Assembly: GCA_026419775.2 (NCBI GenBank)
Contig: JAOPGA020001816.1
Location: forward strand, 1 to 39,837
DNA: 39,837 bases
Direction of reading: 5' to 3'
From: Acrasis kona
Taxonomy: Eukaryota > Heterolobosea > Eutetramitea > Acrasida > Acrasidae
The translations under genes were made by a program, and so were the position numbers. How positions within the stretch are numbered: the stretch's first letter is position 1; each line of letters begins with the position of its first letter. Of this stretch, positions 29,061 through 37,483 are shown piece after piece. The notes below the pieces were generated by a model. The model did not search any database and was not told where the DNA came from. It saw only the letters and a program-made list of their open reading frames with translations.

Positions 29061-31883
29061 TCAATCAAATGTCGGCCAGTCTTTATTAATCTTTTTGGTC
29101 CATATATTGATGGCGGGTGCATAACACTTGACTCCATCCCTCTCCAACACCTCAACGAATCCATCCAAACCCTTTCCGCACAATCTACACTTTTCACATT
29201 CGTCATCATCGACATGCGACGCAACAAACGAATGACCCGTGGATTTCAACATGCTGGATTCGGTCTCTGCTCTAAACACGTTCAATCGATCCTTGATGGA
29301 TTGGTGGCAACCACCACCACGCGACAATGCGTTCAAACACTCCCTGGCCACATCCTCCATGACCATGATGGCGTTCATGTATGATTTGGTCTTGTCTTGA
29401 CTCAGCACCCTGTCCACCTGACTCTGCTTGGATAATCCCTTCGTCAACTTGTCACAAAACTTTCTGCACTGTTCCAAATCACTCAGGCACTCCACCAATA
29501 ACCTTTGAGTGGGAGGTAATTGTGATTTGATGCGCTCCACTCTGTTGGATTTCCAATCGCTCAAAATATCGAACGATGCATTCACATCTTCGCTGGTCAT
29601 TCTCTTGAGCGATTCGAATGCTTGAATGGAATCCTTGTGCGTTTCGTCGTTCTTGTCGTGCAATAGATCGATCCAATCTTGATACAGCAGGTGATCGGTA
29701 GCGACGTAATAATCCACATTGAATGGAATTTCCATCTTGGCCCTACTCTTACGATGCTGTACGATGCGATCATTGTCATCTTGTGATGATTGTGGAGCGG
29801 ATTGGATGATGATCGGTTGCGAATCTCGTGATTGTTCCTCCACCACTTCTTCTTCTTGACCTGCCTCAAAATCAGCCCATTCATCATCATCGTCATCCAC
29901 TCGATCTTGTATTTGTGATTCTTGTCGTGGAATGGATTCATGGTTTTGAATGGATTGTATTGGAACGGATGCGATGGAATCATCATCATCACCTTGTATC
30001 AATAAGTCAGAGTTGTGTTTATCCAATGGTATGTTGGTGGCGACTTGTTGAGCGCTGAACAAATCAAGAATGTTCTTTTTTGGATTTGATTGGATGGGTG
30101 GTTCTTGTATTTGATCAAAATCAGCCCATTCTTCTTGTGGTTCTTCGCTTTGTATTGGCGATGGTTGATTTGGTGGTGGCGATGGTTGCGAAATGGATTG
30201 AACGGTGATTGGTTGTGAATCTTGTGATTCTTGAATTTGATCAAAATCAGCCCACTCCTCTACTTGTTCACCATTAGCATCTATTGGTGGTGGTTGTGGA
30301 ACGGATTGAATGATGATTGGTTGTGAATCTTCTGATTCTTCGAATTGAAACAAATCAAGAGCGGCGGATGATTTGGTGGGTTCTATATGTTGTGTTATTT
30401 GAGGCTCCGATGAGCAATTGTTTGTTTCTTCTTGTTGTTGATGTAAATCTGTGGGTGTATTTGGAGTGATTTGTGCTTCTTGTCCACGTTCAAAGTCAGC
30501 CCAATCTTCATCCTCAGCTTCATGATTAGATGGGGTGATGGTGGTGGTGGTGATTGGTGGGGTGATTGTTTGAAATGCATTCATGATATCCATGATGCTC
30601 TTCTTGTTTGATGGATTATGTTGTTGTTGTTGTTTGATGGGTTCATTGTTGATGATGGAATCATGAATTATGCCGATGGGATCGTCATTCTCGGCCGTGG
30701 TAATTGCCAAATCATTGTCAAGTAAAAGCGAAGGCGATGACGTTAATGGTTCCATATCAAATAAAATGGGCTGAGATGGTTGTTTCTGAATTGTTTGTTG
30801 CGAATCATTCGTGACTGTTGGTTGTTCTTCTTCTTGTACGCTTTCAAAATCACCCCAATCTTCATCCTCCTCTTCTTGTTCATGGACCTTGTTTTGATCA
30901 TGATTTAAAATCAAATCCACAGCACTAGTTGGTTGATGGGCGGGAATAGTGGGTGCGATCTTTTGATTCAATGGTGGAGTAATTGTAGTCGCGAATGGAA
31001 TATCGTTGTGATTGGTTTGATTGTTTTGAATGGTGCTTGGCATCTGCTGAGTGGAAATGGTTGGAAGAGTAGTCTGATCATTTAAAATGTCATCTAGAGG
31101 GTTACGCGTTAGTTGTTGAGGGACGGGAACCATGGGAGTGACGTTTTGATTCATCAGGAGTGGCGGACTGGTGGGTGTTATTGGCCTAAAGGGTGGAGAC
31201 CATCTTGTTTGTTGGGCAATGAAAGAACTGGGATCCACTTGGTTTGGCTTCATGCCGTTCATGTTTGGTTGTTGTTGAACCATGGGACTGTGTGCTGATT
31301 GCTTGTTCGGATCGCTAGGTTGATTTTGTTGTACCCCTGGTGTCATGTATGGGAACTGATTAAAGTTGCTGTACATTTGATTATTTGGTACGAAGAATGG
31401 ACTCTGCGTGTTTGGGTTATTGCTTTGCGCCATGTTTGGATTGATTATAGGCCCTGTTTTGTTGGTGTTGTGCGCAGTTTCTGTTGTGAGGTTAGGGCTT
31501 ACAACGTTTGGGTTTTGATTTGTATTTTGTGGGTTGGGATTGATTGGCATCATTGGGTTGAACATTCCGTGTTGCATCATGGGATTCATTTGCATCGGGG
31601 GGAACATGCCTTGAGAATGGGGAGGTGGAAATTGTGGCTGCGTGAAGTACGAGTTCATCGGTTGTTGCATCATCATTTGCCGTCTCATTTGCTCAAACTG
31701 CATCATTTGCATGTGTTGGAAATACATTTGTTGCTGCATTGCAACCTGTTGTGGATTCATGTTGCTCATTGTCTGTGCGCCTGCATTATTATCTTGAACG
31801 GTATTTGATGGTTGTTGCGCTATTTTCTCATGCTTCATTCTATCTGCCTGACTGTTCATGAACGCAAACAGTTCATCATCCAT
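29061..31883 (-). CDS. Synergin-gamma-like AP-1/clathrin accessory protein
   Basis: A single-exon 940-aa protein with ATG at 31883 (MDDELFAFMN). Residues 30-330 are rich in Q, N, P and M. Five acidic W-[GA]-D-F motifs follow: EDWGDFE near 343, then WADF near 461, 544, 586 and 669. W-G-D-F fits the aromatic-G-[PDE]-aromatic consensus bound by gamma-adaptin and GGA ear domains; the A variants are near matches. LDLF-type boxes (AALDLFQF, ILDLFSAQ) resemble clathrin and adaptor-binding motifs. The C-terminal 230 residues look helical and folded, ending in a cysteine pair region (CEKCRLCGKG) and CYAPAINIWTKKI, reminiscent of the C-terminal C..C/H-C-x-N-x-W part of synergin gamma. A role in AP-1 vesicle traffic is inferred. 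Another Q-rich adaptor with independent W-x-D-F motifs is possible. The gene diverges from the Arf-GEF gene over 205 bp. Confidence 0.5.
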   Translation of the reverse strand: MDDELFAFMNSQADRMKHEKIAQQPSNTVQDNNAGAQTMSNMNPQQVAMQQQMYFQHMQMMQFEQMRRQMMMQQPMNSYFTQPQFPPPHSQGMFPPMQMNPMMQHGMFNPMMPINPNPQNTNQNPNVVSPNLTTETAHNTNKTGPIINPNMAQSNNPNTQSPFFVPNNQMYSNFNQFPYMTPGVQQNQPSDPNKQSAHSPMVQQQPNMNGMKPNQVDPSSFIAQQTRWSPPFRPITPTSPPLLMNQNVTPMVPVPQQLTRNPLDDILNDQTTLPTISTQQMPSTIQNNQTNHNDIPFATTITPPLNQKIAPTIPAHQPTSAVDLILNHDQNKVHEQEEEDEDWGDFESVQEEEQPTVTNDSQQTIQKQPSQPILFDMEPLTSSPSLLLDNDLAITTAENDDPIGIIHDSIINNEPIKQQQQHNPSNKKSIMDIMNAFQTITPPITTTTITPSNHEAEDEDWADFERGQEAQITPNTPTDLHQQQEETNNCSSEPQITQHIEPTKSSAALDLFQFEESEDSQPIIIQSVPQPPPIDANGEQVEEWADFDQIQESQDSQPITVQSISQPSPPPNQPSPIQSEEPQEEWADFDQIQEPPIQSNPKKNILDLFSAQQVATNIPLDKHNSDLLIQGDDDDSIASVPIQSIQNHESIPRQESQIQDRVDDDDDEWADFEAGQEEEVVEEQSRDSQPIIIQSAPQSSQDDNDRIVQHRKSRAKMEIPFNVDYYVATDHLLYQDWIDLLHDKNDETHKDSIQAFESLKRMTSEDVNASFDILSDWKSNRVERIKSQLPPTQRLLVECLSDLEQCRKFCDKLTKGLSKQSQVDRVLSQDKTKSYMNAIMVMEDVARECLNALSRGGGCHQSIKDRLNVFRAETESSMLKSTGHSFVASHVDDDECEKCRLCGKGLDGFVEVLERDGVKCYAPAINIWTKKINKDWPTFD

Positions 31884-32088
31884 CTTTCCATTATGTAGTC
31901 AACTCACATTACAATCTTTCATGATGTCGTGCGGGATGATTCGAGATGACGAAACAATAAACTCTAATAACATTGATAGAAGCAAAGTATGTTATTGGTA
32001 TCGATAGTAGTTCGATTAATTATTTCCTTCTTTTTGGTTTTTGTAATAAGGTGACAGAAAACTGACATAGACATTTCTTGGTATTGCA
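31884..32088. promoter_or_regulatory. Bidirectional promoter region (205 bp)
   Basis: This short gap separates the starts of the synergin-like gene (-) and the Sec7 gene (+), so both promoters must fit here or overlap the coding ends. It contains an AT-rich centre with TATTGGTATCGATAGTAG at about 31,994-32,011 and T-rich tracts nearer the plus-strand start. No TATA box could be singled out. Confidence 0.55.
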
Positions 32089-35000
32089 ATGTCTTCTTTA
32101 TGGAAGAAGCTCCAAGGGAGAGATAGATCCTTGAAGAGCAACACGTTTGATGACAAAGGAAGTGGAGGAGCATCTCCTCCAAGCAGCCCCCCGTCGAATC
32201 ATCCATTTTCGACTTCACCAGATGCACCAAACAGTCCCCCTAGTCCGCGTGAACGTAAGTACAACATGAAACTAGATGGGGCACCATCTCCAAGAGATGA
32301 TGATGAAAGTTCGGATGTTAATTCAGCTCCAGTGTCCCCTTCAAATTTATTTAAAAAACCAAGTCCTTGGGTAACACAAGGTATAGGAAGAACACCTCCA
32401 AAGCCGACTCCGCCCCCACGCACCTATTCAGATGAAAGCAGGAAGTCACCCAATCCTCAGGACGAGCAGGCTATTTCAGACTTCTCCACTAGGTCAACTT
32501 CGCCAAACAAAGTAGAAGCACCCCTCACCAAAGCTAAGAACGTTACAAGTCCGAACACAAAAGACAAAAATAAGAGCAGCATGAAAAAGGCCCCGAAGAA
32601 GGAGGCAAAAGTTGATAAAACAAAACGAATAGTAGTGATTGGATGCAGAGATGTTGGTGAGTTTTTGTGGATTCAAATTACTTACATTTTAAGGGAAAAC
32701 TTCGTTGACTTTTCGATTCATTCATAACGAATTCTTTTATTATGATCAACTACGCATGAAGCGCTCTACAAGCGAAAGCGATTTGCAACGTATGACTTCG
32801 TTCTATAAGTTTATTTTTACATTGCGTAGGTGTTGCCAACTTTGACGAACTATCGGAAAGAAAAAAATATAATTTAGAGCCTGATGATACAGAAATAAAG
32901 GAGCAAAAAGAGCTTTTGGAATCATTTGGATGTAAAGTTCAAACTCCCCTTCCAAGCACGCCGTCAACGGTATCGTCGTTTGACGTGATGGAGAGGTCTA
33001 GGCCTCCTGCCATCCAACTTGACCTCATGAGCAGCAACATGACGGACGAGTCCAGTCAACTATCGACGTCCAACCTAATGACGCCAAACTCTCCACCAGT
33101 GCGGTCGCCATCCGTAGACATTGAGGTGATTGCTAATCGCATGAACTTACCGGTAAGTATTTTTTTGATGACCCTTTATAATTTTATTTAGGACATGAGA
33201 GTGATGCCATCCGATAGCCAACAAACTGTACAATTAAAAAACTTTGTGTTACAGCTCACGGAGGAGCTATATAAATCCAACAAGGAGAGGGAAGACCTTG
33301 CGGAAATGTGGAAACTATTACGCGCCGATAAATTACTTATAGAGGAACAATACGAGCGCGTGGAGGCAGAATTATCCCACCTGCGATACATTCACTCGCA
33401 GATCGGAGAGCTCCTAAAGTTTGGTAAGTGCACATACATTCACCCGTCATTAACGACGAAAAGGCAACAACTTCGATCCATCTGCGACCCAGACCACCGT
33501 TGCAAAATTGGACAATAACAATAGCTTGAAGGTCACTTCGCCCACGTTATCCACCACATCGACCACCTCCACAACAGGATCGGTACTAACCATCATGACG
33601 CCCATGAAGCCCACATCGTTCCAATCGCCGACTCACTCCAGAAATCCATCATTGTACGCGTCCCATTCGTTCGCCACCACTAACCATGACAGCAGCAACA
33701 ATAACATGTCGCCCATGAGACCGCCGCTCACGCCAAAGAACAATCGATCCATGCCAGCACACATGCGGAGGGCATCCATGCAGATCGTAGCGGGCAACCT
33801 GCTGCAGGACGAGATATCGGAGGAGATTAGAAAATTCGACGCCGAAGCAGAATTAGCCTTGACGAACGAACCAGCGGTGCTCAATTTGGAGCAATTGGAA
33901 CAGGAGGAATTCGCGAGGGAGGTGGCCAAGCACAATCAAATGGACCAAGAAGCAGCAGCAGAGATGAACGACATCATGATGGACTTTGCGGTGCAGACCA
34001 AATCAGAATCACCTGCCAAGGATGCAACGCTGCGCACACAGACGCTGAGCGACATGAACACGGAGAATAGCAGCGACCTGGCAGACAATGTCACCGATAA
34101 CGAAACGGACGAGAGCGCGAGCGAATACGACTTTGATGACATTGACACGTGCAGCTTCACCGATCGACTGTTGACGCCCACCACCACCCATCACGATCTA
34201 GACATTGAGCGATCCAGATCACAATCGCACTGTCCAGTCAGAATACCAGCACAAAAGAACATTCGCAAGTTGGAACTCAAGACGCCACCCACGAAGAGTC
34301 CGCTCATGAGACAAGTGAGCGCGGTCACGCTGTCGTCGCCCAGTCATGCCATGACCCCTCACTTGCAACACGCCAACAGCACCAGCAGCATGAACACTCC
34401 GTCCAGCACCACCAGCGCCACCAGCACCAGCACCACCATCACCACCGGCAACAATCAAGACAATCACGGCGCTCTCTTGTCCAGTCAATCCACCAACACG
34501 CCGCCAGGCAGCAACGAGCCCGATCGTCTGCTGCGTCACATGATGGGAGAGATGGTGTCGCCCAGTTTCATCCTATCCGAGGGCATCAGGAGGTTCAACA
34601 AGAGCATCGACAAGCCGCAGCAAGGACTATTATACTTGCAACAAATGAACATTTTGACGCCTGGCGATTGGAGCGACGATCACGTGACCAAGTGCATGGC
34701 GAGGTTCCTCAGCACCTGCAACAATCTGAGCAAGGCACAGGTGGGACTGTTGCTGGGCAATCCAAAGAACGAAAAGTTATTATCGGAGTACGTATCGCAT
34801 CACGCCAATCACCTGTACGCCAATCAAAAGTTTGATTATTGCCTTCGTCACTTTTTCAGCTTGTTCAAGCTGCCGCTCGAAGGACAGCAGGTGACCAGGG
34901 TGTGCGAAGAATTCGCCAATGCCTACGTGCGATGCAATCCGCATGGACCGTTGAAGGACCCGTCGGATACCTTCTTGGTGGTGGCTTGTTTGTTGATGGT

Positions 35001-36108
35001 GAATCAAGAATTACACAATCCAAAATCAACCACCAAAATGACGCGACAACAATTCTTGGACATTTTCAAGCTGGCAGACATTCCCAGCGCATTCCTGACG
35101 GAGATTTACGACAATATCAAAAAGAAGGCCATGGTGCTGGAGGACGAGGACGTCCACGTGGCTGAAGCAGGAGTGAATCAGTACGAAGACGAGGAGGGAG
35201 AGCTGTTGATCAACGACGACACCATCGAGCACTACTTGTTGATGGAGAACAGGAGGAGACCTCCCAGTCAAAGCATGATTGCCGCTCATCAAGAACAGGA
35301 TCGAATAGGAGTGATGGGCAGCAATATCGCTGCCATCGCTGCCGCCACCGCGCTGTCTCAAAAGAGACCCAACGACGGCGATCCGGTCACCTTCTTGTTC
35401 AAGGTCAAGATGATGATGAGAAACAAGTTACGACATTTTCAAATCAAGGACAGCGATCCTGATTTGGTGCTAGAGAACAACATGCTGAAGAGGAGCAACT
35501 TTTTGGATCGTGAGATTGCAAAGGGTCACTTTTTCTTGGTGACTTATAGCGTGACCGATGCCCACACGTTCAAGATTGCGCAGTGCTTGATCGATCGTAT
35601 ATTGGAGATGAAGAGGAATGGCGATGGTGGTGGTGGCGGCGATTTGGGCAGCGTAGGCAGCACCAGCAGCAACGGCAGCGGCGTCAACGGCAGCAGCAAC
35701 AATAATCAGGTTAGGAAAAAGAAAAAGACTGCCGCCAAGCACAGCCAACACTCTCATCAACAAAGCATCACGGACTTGATCAACGAGGAACTGGACAGCA
35801 ACCAAGAACAAGATCCAAATGACGAGTTAATCTTGTTGGTGGGATGTAAATGCGACGATGTCGCCAATCGACAGGTCACTTATCGACAGGGCGTCGATTA
35901 TGCACTGCAAAAGGCCATTGCTTTTTATGAGGTCAGCAGCATGGATAATCACAAACAAAAGATACGTGGACTGTTTATGAGCGCATTCGAGAGCATACTC
36001 AGGGCGGAGAGGACCAAGAGGGACGATAGCATGAATAAGAATAGAATGATGCTCAAGAGTATGAATATTGAACAATTGTTGAATCAACCCAAATGTTATA
36101 TTGATTAA
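32089..36108 (+). CDS. Sec7-domain Arf-GEF with degenerate Ras-like C-terminal domain
   Basis: Exons are 32089-32656, 32830-33152, 33192-33423 and 33464-36108; the introns are 173, 39 and 40 nt, all GT-AG and in frame, giving 1255 aa. The N-terminus is S/P-rich and ends in a beta-strand like a GTPase P-loop (KRIVVIGCRDVGVANF, about 178-194) that lacks the GK[ST]. Exon 3 is coiled coil (LTEELYKSNKEREDLAEMW). The Sec7 domain, which catalyses GDP release from Arf, spans about 744-929: GIRRFNKSIDKPQQGLLYL, FKLPLEGQQVTRVCEEFA with the catalytic Glu at 847, VNQELHNP and KMTRQQF. Residues about 1013-1221 resemble the second half of Ras: HFFLVTYSVTDAHTF, then ILLVGCKCDD (NKxD degenerate) and FYEVSSMDN (SAK-like), with an S/G/N-rich insert. 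It is probably a pseudo-GTPase or regulatory module. Codons are GC-richer than in the transposon zone. Confidence 0.85.
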
Positions 36109-36183
36109 AGTATTTTTGTAAAGATATTCAATTTGTTTATTGATTGTAATGCAGAGATGTTCACGACTTGAACTTTTATAAAA

Positions 36184-37482
36184 ATGGAATGCGTGATTGA
36201 TAAGGACAACGTGAAGATTTTCTCTCAGGTGCTGCACTCGCTGGCCAAGGTGGGAGAGATGATATCGTTCGATAGCAAGGCGGATATGTTGTGCGTGGTT
36301 ACTTTTAATTCGGCTCAATCGGCATACATGGCATTTTATTTGAAGCCCAAATTCTTTTTGAAATACAGTGGATTCAAGAGGGGTGGAACCGGTAGGAACT
36401 TTAGGATCATGTCCAAGTACATTACCAACATTTTCAAGAATATGGGACACGTCAAGAGAATATCAATTACTGCCAACGGAAGAGAGGATAACAATTGCGT
36501 CAAGATTCAATTGTTCATGGAGAATGGAGTGGACAAGACTTATAAGCTGCACTTTGAACAAGTGGACGTTCAGCAGGCCATTCTGGATAAGGATGATTAT
36601 CCCGTCGTGTATCAATGCGATGCAAAGGTGTTGAACGTGCTGCTGTCCAACTTTGACAACAAGATTAATGAAGTCAAATTCATCCTGGAAGCATCAAGCA
36701 GACAAACACCACAGGGCAGCAGCAGCAATCAAGATTCGAGTCAATCCCACCTCACCGTGCTTCGAATCGTCACATACTTTGACGACGAAGAAACGACAAA
36801 AACAACATTAAACACGACCATGAGCATAGACCAACAAGAATTCAAAGCCAAGCGATACACGTTACCACCACCGTCGTTCGACGATGCCACGGCCGCCAAC
36901 AATTCTCAACATCAGGTGCAAGAATTGTTGAGCATGACCTTCACCGTCAAGTACTTGCGCACCTACTTGACGTTCTGCGAGAGCGCACTGCAGCCCATCG
37001 AGATTTATCTATCCCAACACGGAACTCCATTCTACTGCAGGAGCATATCCAATCATGACGAGTTGGATGACATTGAGAGCGAATTACTTTTAGCCACCGT
37101 GCAAATGAAGAACACGCAATCTCAACAATCGTCTCACGAACAATCATCGGGCGTCAAATCGACACCATCGCAGGACAGCACCAAGAGGGACGCCATCAAG
37201 AGTTATGGCACCGCATCCACGTCGACGGATTCGGAATCACAGACGAGAAAGAGAAAACAATCGAGTCAAGATTTATTCTCCAGCCTAAAGAGCGATCCAT
37301 ACAAGTATCACGTATCACAAAATAATCAAATGGATAGTTATCACAGCAGCGAGGCATCGTCGCAAAAGAAGGCTAGATTGAGTCCATCCGTACCTGATAC
37401 GCCCGACAGAGGTAACAACAAGATGATGGACGACGACGACGACGATGACGATCGCGTACTAGAAGAAGATGATTCAATGTAA
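36184..37482 (+). CDS. RAD9: RAD9 subunit of the 9-1-1 checkpoint clamp
   Basis: A single-exon 432-aa protein with ATG at 36184, 75 bp after the Sec7 gene stop. The start MECVIDKDNVKIFSQVLHSL aligns with the opening of RAD9 proteins, followed by the conserved FNSAQSAYMAFYLKPKFF segment (about residues 42-58). Two PCNA-like halves cover about 1-300, with LSMTFTVKYLRTYLTFCES and PIEIYLSQHG typical of the second half. The tail (300-432) is disordered, rich in S, Q and T, with several S/T-Q sites suited to ATR/ATM-type kinases, a basic TRKRKQSS patch, and an acidic end (DDDDDDDDR). RAD9 joins RAD1 and HUS1 in a ring loaded on damaged DNA to activate ATR. The gene converges with the adenylate kinase gene, with one base between stops. 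Confidence 0.85.
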   Translation: MECVIDKDNVKIFSQVLHSLAKVGEMISFDSKADMLCVVTFNSAQSAYMAFYLKPKFFLKYSGFKRGGTGRNFRIMSKYITNIFKNMGHVKRISITANGREDNNCVKIQLFMENGVDKTYKLHFEQVDVQQAILDKDDYPVVYQCDAKVLNVLLSNFDNKINEVKFILEASSRQTPQGSSSNQDSSQSHLTVLRIVTYFDDEETTKTTLNTTMSIDQQEFKAKRYTLPPPSFDDATAANNSQHQVQELLSMTFTVKYLRTYLTFCESALQPIEIYLSQHGTPFYCRSISNHDELDDIESELLLATVQMKNTQSQQSSHEQSSGVKSTPSQDSTKRDAIKSYGTASTSTDSESQTRKRKQSSQDLFSSLKSDPYKYHVSQNNQMDSYHSSEASSQKKARLSPSVPDTPDRGNNKMMDDDDDDDDRVLEEDDSM

Positions 37483-37483
37483 A

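Noticed and set aside
29597-30580. Several H/P/N-rich frames opposite or beside the synergin-like gene
   Set aside because: They are shadow translations of the repetitive Q/N- and D/E-rich coding sequence.
35026-36450. Long minus-strand frames opposite the Sec7 and RAD9 genes
   Set aside because: They are antisense shadows of well-supported plus-strand genes, with no domain or sensible start context.
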